From positions 1,116,001 through 1,180,000 of the forward strand of contig JAGFMI010000003.1 of NCBI GenBank assembly GCA_021030905.1: a stretch of 64,000 nucleotides of DNA. The letters are read 5' to 3'. Below the pieces are notes generated by a model. The model saw nothing but the letters and a program-made list of their open reading frames with translations. It was not told the DNA's origin and searched no databases. Positions 12,211 through 27,542 of the stretch are shown here, in pieces (positions within the stretch are counted from its first letter, which is position 1; every line of letters starts with the position of its first letter). Both the position numbers and the translations under genes were made by a program. This stretch comes from Pyrenula massariospora. Taxonomy: Eukaryota; Ascomycota; Eurotiomycetes; Pyrenulales; Pyrenulaceae.

Positions 12211-12561
12211 TCACTCTTCAAGTACTCTCTTTCCCGCACCCTTCTTCTCCTCCGCCAACTCCCTAGCGATTCCTTCCAAAACGTCTACCTCTTTCTTTTT
12301 CTGCACTTGAAGATCGTCGTTCTCAAGCTTCAGCCACGACCAGTAGAGGACTTGGTAGAAGAAGAATGACATAGTAAGGACTTTGAAGATCGCGCGGCCA
12401 TGGGTGCGGTAAATTTGCACGTGTGGTGAAACAGAGGTCGGTTGGGAGGAGTCAGAGGATGTAGAGGAAGATCGCTTTAAAGGAGAGATGAGTGGGCGAC
12501 CGAGAATAGCACGTCGCGTGAATGAAGGCCGGAGTTGGTTCCGCAGGCGTATAGGACGCAT
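12211..12561 (-). CDS. Small mitochondrial inner-membrane protein, INA17-like
   Basis: A single exon of 116 residues. The N-terminus (MRPIRLRNQLRPSFTRRAIL) is rich in Arg and lacks acidic residues, as in mitochondrial presequences. It is followed by one membrane segment, FKVLTMSFFFYQVLYWSWLKLE, and a charged coiled tail rich in Lys and Glu. This layout, with G-R-x-x-x-K-V before the helix and Y-Q-V-x-Y/H-x-x-W-x-K-L-E after it, resembles INA17, a yeast factor that helps assemble the F1Fo-ATP synthase peripheral stalk. The match is from memory of the family and is moderate only. Any other small single-TM matrix-facing protein is possible. Confidence 0.5.
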   Translation of the reverse strand: MRPIRLRNQLRPSFTRRAILGRPLISPLKRSSSTSSDSSQPTSVSPHVQIYRTHGRAIFKVLTMSFFFYQVLYWSWLKLENDDLQVQKKKEVDVLEGIARELAEEKKGAGKRVLEE

Positions 12562-13138
12562 GGCTATTATGAACCACTATCTGATGATCAAAGACCTGGA
12601 CGGAACAAGTGGTCCTTCGAAGTAGCTCGCAAGCTTTGAAAGATTGGAGCAGCGGAAAAATGCAGACAAGCTTTCCCGGCAGCTTGGCTCCGCATCTCCA
12701 CACTGAATCAAAGGTTAAATTACAGGGATGGCGGATATGGCCGCCTTTGAATCCACGTGAGCGCAACCTGTCATCTTCTGCCTGTTTCTAATGACACATC
12801 TCGATCACACCTAAAGCATCAATCGAGCTAGCTATTAAAATTACACTCCCCAATTCTGTTAGAAGCAATAAACCAGGAGAATCACGGACTTGACCATCAA
12901 AATCAGTCCAAAGAAAGAAAAGTTACTTCACCGAAAGGGATTTCCGCCCTCTAGATCGACGACCATCTCCGCCCGTGCAGCTTTCTATCTTGAGCCGTGT
13001 CAAAAAATTCAACATCTCGAGAGCGTCTCGAAATCAATCTACCACCCTACATATCTCCACAAAACACCACTATCACCTGAAATCCCGATCTCCCGTCCAC
13101 CCATCCCCCATCCTCAAACCCCCAATTGATCTCCCACA
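12562..13138. other. Divergent promoter between the INA17-like gene and RAMP4
   Basis: The two neighbouring genes start outward from here. The part next to RAMP4 (13060-13138) is pyrimidine-rich and likely transcribed as a 5' UTR. No other feature seen. Confidence 0.45.
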
Positions 13139-13613
13139 ATGGTACCGCTCCCCTCGTTCAACCCACTCACTAATCCATTAAACCCCCCTTAACACCCATC
13201 CCAGGCCCAAACCCCCCAACAGCGAAAAGCCAACCTAAAATTCGCCCGCGAACAGAACGAACGCCGCGGCAAGCCCGAGAGCGCCTACAAGAAGCGCGAG
13301 AAGGGAAAGTCCCCCATTTCCACGACCTGGATCGGTACGTTACGTTCTTTTCCCCTTTCCCCTCCCCCTCTCCTACTCTGATATATTATCTTATCCAACT
13401 GCTACTGCACCCTCTTCATACCGTATCCCTCTTCCATCTCCGCACACAACCCCAAAACCGTACCTACATACCTAAATCCACCACCCCATGCCCAGGCTGA
13501 TCAAGCAATTTCCAGTCCTATTCGTCTTTCTCGTCTGCGGCGGCCTCGTCTTCGAGCTCCTGAGACTGGTGCCCTGGATATGGGATACCCTGAAGGGTCT
13601 CAACCCCTTCTAA
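13139..13613 (+). CDS. YSY6: RAMP4/SERP1-YSY6 family ER membrane protein
   Basis: Exons are 13139-13141, 13205-13334 and 13516-13613 (76 residues). Exon 1 contributes only the ATG. The protein starts MAQTPQQRKANLKFA and continues RRGKPES, KSPISTTW and a C-terminal membrane segment VLFVFLVCGGLVFELLRLV. This is the family layout: a cytosolic basic N-terminus and one tail-anchored helix. The acceptor at 13514-13515 was chosen over the one at 13495 because only it keeps the frame and joins TTWI to VLFVF. RAMP4 proteins associate with the Sec61 translocon and protect membrane proteins under ER stress. The length is close to the usual 60-75 residues. Confidence 0.9.
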
Positions 13614-14167
13614 CCTCACCCGGGGCTTCTGGCCAGGGATCTTTGCGCAAACGGGGTGGATGAGGGCTGGGGTGGGGGTGTGTATGTGCATGTGTATGTG
13701 TGCTCAGGACCGACCTGACGTCGCGGTGTATGTAGAAAGCACGGGGCAGGTGTACTAGATGGTGGATAGTACAGCATGTCTCGTGATACCAGTCCTGCTT
13801 CTTTAGAACAGCAAGCGTGGTAGATTGTATTCTTGTGGTCAAGCATCGAATTCAGGAAATGAGTCCGGCTTGGACCGAAAAGTCAGGATTGAAAAAATTG
13901 GACCAAGTCCGACGTATGTACTGTGCTGTATTACCGTTCCCGCCTGAGCGACTATTCACAGATCTTTAGAGGCACTGATGTGGAAAGAAAAGCCATGTGA
14001 CTGCACACGAGCACAGCGCAACAAATGAACGGGTCAACGAAACGAGGAATGATGCCGATTAATAACCATCACAAGCAGTGATAACAAAGTCTGCAGCACT
14101 CCCAGAGTCATTCTCGCCTTGGGTATCATCTTATTCCTCTTCGTGCTCAACCACTTTTTTCCCGCCG
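13614..14167. other. Intergenic, convergent, GT-rich patch
   Basis: This is the 3' flank of RAMP4 and of the zinc-ribbon-like gene. It contains a G-rich and TGTATGTG-type patch at 13645-13705. I see no gene. Confidence 0.45.
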
Positions 14168-15053
14168 TCACTGCATCTCCTCATCCTCCCTTCCCCCCTC
14201 CCGATCCATCGCAGCCTGCTCCCTCATTGCCTCAAAAGCCCCATACTGATGCTCCATCGGCTGGCCCCACCCTCCACCCTGAAAAGCCGGATCCGTCGCC
14301 CGATGATACTCGTATCCATTCGACCAGCTACCCCTCTTCCCATCTTGCCCGAAGCTAATTTCCCGCGGCGGCCCGTCTCCCCGCGCCGTCTCCCCATATC
14401 CCAACACCATGTACGGCTCCGCCATCTGATTTCGTCCCTCCTGCACCCCCGACGCTTCGTCTACCATCATCCTCAGATACCGCTGCTGCGCCGCCTCTTC
14501 CTCCCGCTGAAGGCTCGTCTGCTGCCGGTCCTGCACGGTTATCATCTGCGTCCCGTAGCGTGGGGGCGCGATCTGCCAGAGCTCGATGAGCCGGCGGCGC
14601 TGGTCTATGTCTGCCTGGGTGAATAGTGAGAGTTGGGAGGGGAAAAGGAAGTCTGCGTCTATGTTGTGTTGGGTTAGGATCTCGCGGGCCTCGGTGAGGT
14701 CATCGCGGGAGGCGGGGTTGGGGGCTTTGTGGGAGGAGTGATGGTAGTGCTGGGATATGTACATGACGGGGCCGGGGGACTGCGGTTCTTGAGGTGGTGG
14801 TGGTTGTTGCACAACAGGTTGTTCGAGGTGTAGGCGCTCGGATATGAGAGTGGAAAGCTCATCTTGCATTTTGGTATCTCCTTCGGAGGCGGAGAGGCCA
14901 CACTGGAAGAACAAGGGTAAGAATTTCATAAGCAAGGAAATTTGGGGGACTTGCCTGACGACAGTGGGGATTCTCAGCGAAGGCGGTCAGAGAGCTGGAG
15001 ATTTCGTTTTCGTACCCGCAGTGGTTACATCGATGAATGGCGGTGGACGACAT
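14168..15053 (-). CDS. Conserved fungal protein with split zinc-ribbon-like CxxC pairs
   Basis: Exons are 15053-14955 and 14902-14168 (277 residues). Exon 1 encodes MSSTAIHRCNHCGYENEISS and ends NPHCRQ; exon 2 opens with CGLSAS. Joined, they give C-x2-C (RCNHCG) and C-x2-C (HCRQCG) about 20 residues apart, a zinc-ribbon-like layout. The intron starts GCAAGT, the standard non-canonical GC-AG donor, and ends TTCCAG, so the second CxxC exists only after this splice. The rest is Gln/Pro-rich, then a predicted helical part (EAREILTQHNIDADFLFPSQ, RRRLIELWQIAPPRYG). I do not recognise a named family. The ATG at 15053 starts the frame directly before the first CxxC. Confidence 0.7.
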
Positions 15054-15813
15054 GAGGGACAGCTGTTGGTGGCCAAGACAAGACCTGTTAGACAGTGAAG
15101 GGGGAAGGCAAGGGGGAGAAATAAACAAAATTTGTACGATATTGTGCCCTCCCACAGAGTGGCTCTGTTGCTACCCAAGTGTCTCGTAAAATACAAGGTC
15201 TTGATTGAATCTCGCTAGACTAACGCGATAAACGCAGAACGTCCGCCGCCCTTCGCTAGCTATATTTGACTCGATACACTGAAGCGTGCTATGGTTAGAA
15301 GCAGAACGAAAAAGCGAGTTCCAAAGCAGGTTTTCGTCCAAAGGGTATCAAAGGGAAGATTTTTCAGAAGAAAGAAATCCAGGCGGGTATCCGGTCCGGA
15401 AGAGGAATCCTCGGTCGATCAATCCACGGAATGTGTGATCACAGCCAGCATTAAGGCTTGAATCACAGTCCTGAAATATGCGTCCAGATTCCTTGGGCAA
15501 ATAGGTGTGGTAATGTTGAAGTTGTCGCTGACGTGGTTGAAAAGAAGTTGACGTTGTTGGCGGGCGGAGAAAGAACGATACCTAAACTAGGACGAATGAA
15601 GAATAGCGCATCATCGCCGCGGCCGCGCAGTTGGAGCTCTGCCTGCAGTAAAAGATTCGCTGGAGAATAGCTCAATCATACTGGAAGACTCTTCACATCT
15701 CTCTGTCTCTACGCCTTCACCCTTTCTCCTTCTCTAGATCAACGACATCCTTGACATTTGACGTCACCAATCCTGTCTACGTCCCTTGCTCCCATCCATA
15801 AATTTCCTCCACC
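15054..15813. other. Divergent promoter between zinc-ribbon gene and PRE10
   Basis: The two genes start outward. I looked for the fungal proteasome element GGTGGCAAA and found only the near match TGGTGGCCAAG at about 15065, so I do not claim it. The 15700-15813 part is pyrimidine-rich and is probably the PRE10 5' UTR. Confidence 0.4.
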
Positions 15814-16881
15814 ATGGTCAGCTCTACTCCAAGTCCTCCGAAGCTTCATCCCATGATGAATAACTAATTTGACCCCGAAAAGACGTCAATAGGAACTGGC
15901 TATGATCTCTCAAACTCAGTCTTCTCCCCCGACGGCCGAAACTTCCAGGTCCGCCGCTCTCCCAAACTCCTATCTACCCTCTACCAACCAATCCGAATCT
16001 AACCTCCAACCCCCAGGTCGAATACGCCGTCAAGGCCGTCGAAAACGGCAGCACATGCATCGGCATCCGCTGCCGCGACGGCATCGTCCTCGCCCTCGAG
16101 AAGATCATCACCTCCAAGCTCCTGAAGCCCAACGCCAACAAGCGCATCGCGACCGTCGACCGGCACTGCGGCATCGTCTCCTCCGGCCTCTTGCCCGACG
16201 CACGACATTTTGTGAGCAGAGCCCGGGACGAGGCGGGGAGCTGGCGAAAGCAGTATAAGGCGCCCATTCCGACGAGCGCGCTCGCGGCACGGTTGGGCGG
16301 GTATGTGCAGGCGTATACGCTGTATAGTAGTGTGAGGCCGTTTGGGGTGACCGCGATTATTGGGGGTTGGGATAGTGAGGATGGGAGAGGGGTGGATGGG
16401 GAGGTGGGTAGCGGGCCGTCTGTCGGGAATGGGGGAAAGGTGGAGGGCCAAAAGAAAGGAGGGCCCGGGTTGTATATGGTTGAGCCGAGTGGACTGTACT
16501 GGGTACGCCGTCTTAAATCACGCAACCGGAGTGATCCAGGATGCTAACAAGGGGCTCCTAACACAGGGATACTACGGCGCCGCTACAGGCAAAGGCCGAC
16601 AAGCCGCCAAAGCAGAGCTAGAAAAGCTCGACCTCGCCAACAACCCGCCTAGCTTACGAGAAGGTGTCATGGAGGCGGCGCGAATCATCCTCGTCGCACA
16701 TGAGGATAGCAAAGACAAGGAGTTTGAGCTGGAGATGACGTGGATCAGCAATGAGGACGGGCCGACGAAGGGGAGACATGAAGAGGTGCCAAAGGAGCTA
16801 AGAGAGGAGGCAGAGAGGGCGGCGAAGAGCTCGGTTGAGGCTCAGGATGACGAGGGGGAAGGGGAGCAGATGGAGGAGTAG
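15814..16881 (+). CDS. PRE10: 20S proteasome subunit alpha7 (alpha type-3)
   Basis: Exons are 15814-15816, 15883-15948, 16017-16502 and 16567-16881 (289 residues). As in RAMP4, the first coding exon is just ATG. The protein then reads TSIGTGYDLSNSVFSPDGR and FQVEYAVKAVENG, the alpha-subunit signature (YD..x..FSPDGR..QVEYA). It goes on to GLYWGYYGAATGKGRQAAK, typical of the alpha7 subtype. The alpha ring gates entry to the proteolytic chamber and alpha subunits have no catalytic Thr. Between IGGWD and GPGLYMVEPSG lies a Gly/Ser/Glu-rich insert of ~30 residues, which I believe is usual in filamentous fungi. The C-terminus is acidic, as usual for this subunit. GC skew flips within exon 3. Confidence 0.93.
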
Positions 16882-17207
16882 AATAAGAGCGGAAAAGCTG
16901 TATGATCATCTTAGACTTATTGTTCTGTGGTCGAGGGTCCTTTGGACCCACGTGGCTCTGCTCTGCATGGGCGTCGAAGGATAGCATTTGGCCATCTGCA
17001 TTGCGATCTCAACGCATGTCTTTTCTTCCGCTACGTTGATATCCAAAGTTCTTTCGACCACCTACCCTTAAGATGCCTATCAAACCCGCTTTTATCTATC
17101 CAACCTCCCTTTCCCATTTCCAAAAACAACGCCACCCACCCAAGAACATCACACGCTCTCTTCCCAACCCATCCCCCTCCCCCCAAACCACTCACAATCA
17201 TACCTCA
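16882..17207. other. Short intergenic, convergent
   Basis: This is the 3' flank of PRE10 and lumazine synthase. It is C-rich at 17100-17207. No gene seen. Confidence 0.45.
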
Positions 17208-18064
<857 letters not shown>

Positions 18065-18538
18065 GGTGGGTATTGAGGTATAATATAGAGATCGAGGAAG
18101 AGTCCGGCTGGAGGTATCGAGATCGCGGGGGTTAGATGCAGAGTTCAAAGCGAAACAACGTTTAGCACCATTCGGATCACCAAGAGTAGATCCAATTGGC
18201 GGAGATTGAGAAGGCAGATCGCAGGTTTGACAGTTGGTTCCTTGCAGATATGGCGTACAGGAACGTGGGGTGCTGGTGGCGTTGCCCCACTACTGACATA
18301 GGACAAGAAAGTAGAATCTTGGAAAGCTCGGATATAAATGATTGAAAACGACGTATTGTCTCAAGGTGGTCAATTTTCATTCTATCTATAGATACTTACT
18401 CGATCTCTAGCGCACGGGACCTACGACGCCTGCAGACCTTACAGCTCGGATGCAACCACCTGCACACGATGTGAATCATGAAGCCACAAACATCAATACT
18501 GAGCAGACGATAAACACCCTTTCCGATGACCCTTTTAT
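18065..18538. other. Intergenic upstream of RIB4
   Basis: RIB4 and GFA1 are both on the minus strand, so this is the RIB4 promoter and the GFA1 3' flank. No feature recognised. Confidence 0.45.
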
Positions 18539-20852
<2,314 letters not shown>

Positions 20853-23633
20853 TTTTACGGCCCTCCAAAGTTTTTCTGCCTTTTAAGGATGTTAGGACAG
20901 CTGTGTGCGACTGCAACTTGTTGTCTGAACGCTGACAGCTTGCAGAGAATCACTAAGATGACAGGAACCCGTGAGAGCTGTTGGCTGCTCAGGTAAGAAC
21001 GATCGCCTGGTTCAGACAGGCAGAAAGAAAGGACTAGATGATGTTAAACAAAGAAAATTTCTGAGGAGGGTTAGGACCAAGGTAAGTGAGCAGGCAATCG
21101 GGGAGGATGACGAAGGGTTTCTTTGTTATTTGTTTGCAGCGGGCATCAGCGTCAAGCTGCCAGATTTCACCAACGCACGCCCATGGCCCAAGCGGCCGGT
21201 GAGGGGAGCCCTGCTGCCGCTAACGGCCAGGAACCACCGCACCGCCCCCAAACAGCGTCTAAAGCTGCGCCTACGCAATGCAGCTTGGCAGCCGCACACC
21301 ACCAACACAGGCTCCCGAGAAAGCCCTTGGCCCTAAGGCAGGGGCTACAGGGGGCCGACAAGGCCAAGCAAGGCCAGGGCCAGCAGAAGAACGGTCTGCT
21401 TCCTCCCGCATCCTGGGAAATCCTCCGCAGTCCGAATGCGTCTGGCCATGTCTTACCGCGGAGGCGTCCAGGTCTCAGTTTCCAAGAACATATCAACACG
21501 AACGACAAGCGTGCCATTGTTGCCATCACGGAAAGTAAAGCCCCTTTATTCCACATTCTCTCAGCTTTCCATCACATGCCAAGTTTCATTTAGATCTTTT
21601 GAAACAGGAGGCGGCCAGAAAAGGGGCCCGTAAGAAACGTCGAATATCAGATTATCTGCTTGTGGCGCAGATCTGACGCCTGGGATAGTGTGGCAGGGGT
21701 TCGCCGAGTACGAGATCGGTTGATGAGAGGTAGAGCGTGGAGCGTTGGCTGAGCCTGACCGTACCGGGCTTGCACGCAACTGGCAGAAGGTATCACACAA
21801 TTGACCTATCCGAGCTGGCTGCCATACGGACGCCACCTCATAAATAAAATGTCTCAATGGTCTACTAGAATATCCTTGACCCTATACGATCCATTGGTGA
21901 AGACTTCGAACTTCAGTACAAACCCCTATCTGCCATAAAAGTGGAATTCTCTTCGTCGTTCATGCACACGCACCACGTATATCGTATGCAATTTTCATAA
22001 ATATAATGCTGTAGCACGGACAAGCCCTGGAGTGAGTATCTTTTCGGGCATGGTCTTTGCAAGGACGATTTATGTCTCCTCCCAGACCCAAATATCATTC
22101 GCCAGATCTGTATCTGAAGGCAAGGGAAAGGAACGTGCGCATGGAGACTCACATGCGAAAATAACGATATTCATCGAGTTCCAGCTATGATACCGTGAAG
22201 TTGCCAACCAAAAATTAGGTATACAAATGGGAATGTGATTTCCATAGATTTACTGTCGTGCTGCGGTCCTTAATTGGGGCCTTCGGGCCTGAGCCTTGCC
22301 CTAAGGACGAGTGCTTGGCAGGTGATCAGCGACTCCAAATAATCTTCAACCGAACCTTCCATCCTTCTCCCCCACCATCGCCATTGCAACCCCATCATAG
22401 CACTGCTCCAACATCATGAAATTGTCATCCTGTCATCGAGTGTATGAAAAGAATTCCCAACAGAGGCCAAGGAAGTCGGACTCTGTTGACGTGAAATCAC
22501 CGAGGCTTGCTCTTTCGATCAGGCTCTGCATCTTTCACGGTGGACATGGCTAACCTGAGCTACCGCAGAATTATACCATCACCATCTCTGGCCACAGGCT
22601 TGGAACATCTGAAACCTGTTGATGGGTAGACAGAGCTCTACGTATCGAGAACAGCTCAGCAGCGGCAGATACTCCCAAATATGTTGGCAGCTGCTACCTT
22701 CAAATACGCAACAAAAGGCTTGGCATCGGAAGCCATACAGCACCTTCATTGACATGTACCAGCAGTCCGTGCTGACATCAAATATTCTTCAGTACCGGTC
22801 GACTCTGCTCTTTAAAGATTCTCCCGGTCTTTTGGACCTCCGTCGTGCCAGTCCTACGCGCTTTATCACTACGATCGTCCCTTCATCGTGGCAACCAAAA
22901 TAACAAAAATCAAACATAAGTACATTTGTCCCTTCTTCTGTCCCTATACATATCGCCGTGTCCTCTTACACGTACGCTTGTACCTGCAAACATCGGGTGG
23001 TTCCAAGGATAGATCAAAGATTCGGCGATACTCGGCTGGGGCCATACTAGATATCTGAATAGAATATGCATATTTTCGTAGCAGGGAATATTATACTAGG
23101 TCATGATCATAACATATGGACGAGATGGATTCTCAAATAAGCTGCCGTGTGCAGCTCTGATAATTCTAAAATCTATACTACAAGGCCTTTGTGGGAGGGT
23201 CACGTGGCCTATCAAAGACACGGTCGCCCGGTCGCGGAAGCTACCGATTCTTGGTATGGCATTTTTGGCAAGGTCGCTCACGTTCTTTGCAGGCGACTCC
23301 ACACCAGACACCCCGACCCTGCTTGATCTGAACCTCACTGTCAACACACTCATATCCTCCACAATTCCTCCGCCTCAGCAGGTCAGAAGCGATACGACAA
23401 CGCTTCACTTCGTCCGAAATCCCGCATCATCTTCTGGCTCATCCTTTGGCGACCGCGTTCAGCCAGGCCCCTTCCAACACCGCGTTCGCTACAACGGAGC
23501 GACTCGACTTCACGAAAGCCTACTTACCATTTCACCGAAGTCTACAAGCCCAATGGAAACGGCCTGAACTCCTCTCAAATTGACCACGAGGATGTTGAGG
23601 CTGGCTGGTTGGCGGTTGTAGAGGCTCTCTACC
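20853..23633. other. Long divergent intergenic region between GFA1 and SET1
   Basis: GFA1 and SET1 start outward from this 2.8-kb stretch. I read the open frames (for example 21123-21593, 22619-22903 and 23103-23567) and none shows family motifs, membrane segments or sensible splicing. It probably holds two promoters and long 5' UTRs. Confidence 0.5.
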
Positions 23634-26600
23634 ATGTCGCGCTCGTCAGCGGGTTTTGCAGATTTCTTCCCGACTGCCCCGTCCGTGCTACAACAAAAAC
23701 GATCAAAGGCAACGCAGGAGCGCCAAAAATCTCGCACAGGAAATGGAGCGGACAATACAATCAAGACGCCTTCAGATTCTGCGAGCGCTTCAACCAGCCA
23801 ACCTTCTGCACACCGCGACAAAGTGACATCAAAGGCAGTGAATGGGGTTGGGAAGCCACGTGTGGTCAATGCAAATGCCCTTGATGAGTCAAACACTCCT
23901 CCAGGCGACTTACTGAATGGAGTTGGCTCAGCAAGCTCTACCAGCACTGCTTCCTCAGTCTTTAGCGCCAGCCGCTCTAACCCCACTATGGCACCTACAA
24001 GCCAGATCAGTTCTCTAACGCCTCTTACTACCGCAGACTCATCACCTCCAACCAAAGTCACTAGTCCACCGGGTCTCCGCTATCAGGAAAAGAATGAGAG
24101 AACAAAAGTAATGGCCTCGCATGACGAATCTGCGCTAACACCAGTCCGAACTCCTCCCACCCCTAAATTTACAGCCCGCTCTAAAGGTAAAGTCGTCAAG
24201 GGTTGTCGCGTCACCTACGATCCAGAGCTCGATAAGAAAGCATCAAAGGACAAGAAGAGGCAAAAACCACAGTATCGCGAGTTTGGGGCCGAAGAAGGAG
24301 ACGATGATGTCCCCAAAGACCCCCGCCTTGCAATCTCAAACTACACAAGAGGACAAGCGGGAGTGAGAAAGAAGAAGTTTCGACCCGCGCCATATACTCT
24401 CAAGGCATGGCCGTATGACGCATTGCTTTCTATCGGTCCCGGTCCTCCCACCTCGGTAGTGATAACTGGTTTCGATCCTTTAGTCCCGCCAATTCAGATA
24501 AACGCTCTTTTCTCAAGTTATGGCGACATACTCGAGCTAAACAATCACACAGATCCCATAACAGGAAGGTTTCTGGGAGTGTGCGTGGTAAAATACAAAG
24601 ATAGCCGGTCGTTTCGCGGAGGCCCACCAGTCCTAGCAGTGCAGGCAGCCAGGAAAGCATACGTAGAGAGCAAGCAAGGGCAGCGCATCGGCGGTAAATT
24701 AATACACGTGGCGCCGGACCGGGATGGCACGGTGTGCAAAAAGATTGTTGATAGGGCCATTGAAGTAGCGCAGAAAGAGTCGGGAATTTTTGAGATGCGC
24801 AAAATCGAGGCCGATGCAAAGAAAAATGCACCTCCTCCAACAGCTCCGAAAGGTCCTTCGGGGAAGCCTTCCCTCCGTCCACAACCTTCAACTCCTTCAA
24901 CACCTTTTGCCCTCGCTCCACCACAACGGCCGCAGTTGGTAGAGGAGATACCCGTTCTTTCTCAAATCAAAAGAGCTCCCTATGCCTTTGTCGCCCACGA
25001 ATTTGTACCTGTTCTTAGCACGACGATTCCACACATGAAGAAGAGACTGAAATCATATCGTTGGGTAGATATCAGATGCGACAAGACAGGCTATTACATA
25101 ATCTTTGAGAGCTCCCTTGTAGGGGAGCAGGAGTGTGTTCGCTGCTACGAGATGAACAACAACCAACCCTTGTTCACGTACGTAATGCAGATGGAATGCC
25201 AGCGATATGGAAATCCAAAGTATGAGAGAAGCCCTACACCGGAGAAAATTCAGATCCAGGCTGCTCCTGTTCCTTCGCGGCCACCTCCTACTTTCTACAG
25301 CAACAAAGCAGTCAGAGCGAAATTGTCGAAGTTGAGAAAAGAAGAAGAAATAGATCTAGAGGAAGAAAAGAAACAGCGTGCCAAGGACATGGATCCTTCC
25401 CGCGCTGTCGTGGAGCTTGTGGTGAGGGAGCTTCGAACAAAGCTTATCGAAGACGCCAAAGCCCGCATAGTGGCACCAACTTTGTTTGACTACCTGGATC
25501 CTGATAAACATGCCGACAAAAGGCGGAAGCTTGGGATACCAGACCCACGAGGAGCGAGACGATCAGCGTTTGGATCCAGCGAAATTTCAAGCTCTACACC
25601 TCCAATTGGAACTCCGGATTCTCGAATGGAGACCACAGGGGGGAGCCGGAGACCATTGGGTATCTCAGATCTCAATATTCTGTCTCTTCCAAGGGTGGCT
25701 AAACGGCATGGTGAGGACCGAAGGGCAGTGGGTTTCGCCGATGAGCGGCGCAAAGCCCCAAAAAGAAGGCCAGCCGTCAGAGACCTGTACAACATGTTCG
25801 AGGATGAGTCAGACGACGAAAACAGGACATCTCAGACTCGCGATACGGAAGAACAAGAAAGCCGCCCTCCAAGTCGGGCCAGTTTAAGCTCTGATGTTTC
25901 AGAAAGCGAAGACTTGCCGCTAGCCCGTAAGGCTGCTAGGAACTGGAAAACCCTTTCAGAATCCAGGGATAGCCTTGAGCCAGAGCTTCTTACACCGAAG
26001 AAACCGCCACGTGACATTCGAATCACTCAGCTCAAAGATGATCTTCTCTCGCAGCGTTCTCCGAAAAAGCGCAAGCTTTTGGAGGAAAAACAATTGGAGA
26101 GTCGCAAGAAACGTAAAGAAGATGAGGAGCTTTTTGGTATTCAATCTGAATTCGAACGACCGGACTCTGTGGATATCAGAATGTCTGATGCCGAGCCTCT
26201 AATTGAGCCCGAGACCCCTCTTAAGACTCCAGAGCCCGAGATCGAGCCTCCCAAAGTGGTTAAGAAAACTAAAAAGGGCCAAGCGACTAAGAAAAAGATC
26301 ACCAAAAAGCCCCCCAAAAAGACCAAAAAGCAGCTTAAAGAGGAGAAGGAAGCCCTTGCAGCTCAAACGGTAGACGACGTTATTAACGAGCCTGAGGTTG
26401 AGAAAGTTGAGCCACAGGCCGAAGAGCCGGTTGAAAAAATCAGTGGAGAGCAAGATGAGGAACAGCCAGAGTTCGATTGGAGTACATCATTTGAACCCAT
26501 TCGCGTCCGACAATTTGACCTTGACAATAAATGCCTTGATTTGGATGGCTGGAAGGGTATTCTCAATGAAGATGAAGACCTACAATGTGCCTTGGATATT

Positions 26601-27542
26601 CTGAGGGGCAGCTCCGACAGCCCTAGCATTCCAATAGAAAATGTTCCAACCTGGGCTGCAAGACAAAAGGAAATCAAGGCGATGAACGCTAGCCTTGCCT
26701 CAATCGAAGCTCACGGCCAGGCTCAGATTCCCGGGTACTATGTGCCAAATCCCACGGGTTGTGCTCGCACCGAGCCTCTCACGAAGATAGCCGAGTCGGA
26801 AAAGTCCAAATACTTGCCGCACCGTATCCGTGTCCAAAAAGAACGTGAGGTACGCCAGGCCAAAGCGAAGAAGGATCCCAAGGCTGCTGCCATAGAAGAC
26901 GCAAAAGCAGAAGCTGCTCGGGCTCTCAAGTCTTCGAGGTCTACCCGTGCTGAGAACCGCCACGTCATGGCAAATATGCTACGCGAGTCCAAAGAAATTG
27001 AGATGCTCACTGGTGAAACCGACTTGCTAAAGTTCAACCAGCTCAAGAAACGCAAGAAACCCGTCAAGTTCGCGAGATCCGCTATTCACAACTGGGGTTT
27101 GTACGCACTGGAAAAGATCGATGCCAATGACATGATCATCGAGTATGTCGGAGAGAAGCTTCGTCAAGAGATTGCGGACATGCGCGAGGCAAACTACGAT
27201 CGGCAAGGGATTGGTAGCAGCTACTTGTTCCGGATTGATGAGAATACGGTCGTAGACGCAACGAAGAGAGGCGGAATTGCGAGGTTCATCAATCACAGCT
27301 GCACACCCAACTGTACGGCCAAGATTATCAAGGTGGATGGTAGTAAGAGGATTGTCATTTACGCCCTCAGAAATATCGACAGAGGTTTGTTCCCCCAATT
27401 TCTCTGTTCTTTCAAATAAGGCTAATATTTTTATTCAGATGAGGAACTCACTTACGACTATAAGTTCGAGCGTGAGTGGGATAGTGATGATAGAATACCC
27501 TGTCTCTGTGGCTCAACCGGCTGCAAAGGATTCCTCAACTAG
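23634..27542 (+). CDS. SET1: Histone H3 lysine-4 methyltransferase, COMPASS catalytic subunit
   Basis: Exons are 23634-27384 and 27439-27542 (1284 residues). An RRM-like domain lies at ~268-365 ([25 protein letters not shown]). A second fold at ~475-525 contains [16 protein letters not shown]. After a long charged, Lys-rich stretch comes the N-SET region (from [18 protein letters not shown] at ~946). The SET domain runs from ~1138, with [39 protein letters not shown] and [10 protein letters not shown], and the post-SET is [13 protein letters not shown] at the very end. The final intron falls between RNID and EELTYDY; without it the last catalytic Tyr and the zinc-binding post-SET would be lost. 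By family knowledge it methylates H3K4 at active genes and in fungi affects growth and secondary metabolism. Confidence 0.95.

Noticed and set aside
13335-13495. Nearer acceptor for RAMP4 intron 2
   Set aside because: Splicing there gives an immediate stop; the acceptor at 13515 restores the family sequence.
15060-15075. Proteasome promoter element near PRE10
   Set aside because: The match TGGTGGCCAAG differs from GGTGGCAAA and lies 750 bp upstream, so support is weak.
21123-21593. Plus-strand frame of 156 residues between GFA1 and SET1
   Set aside because: Low-complexity and His/Gln/Ala-rich, overlaps open frames on other strands, and shows no motif or splice support.
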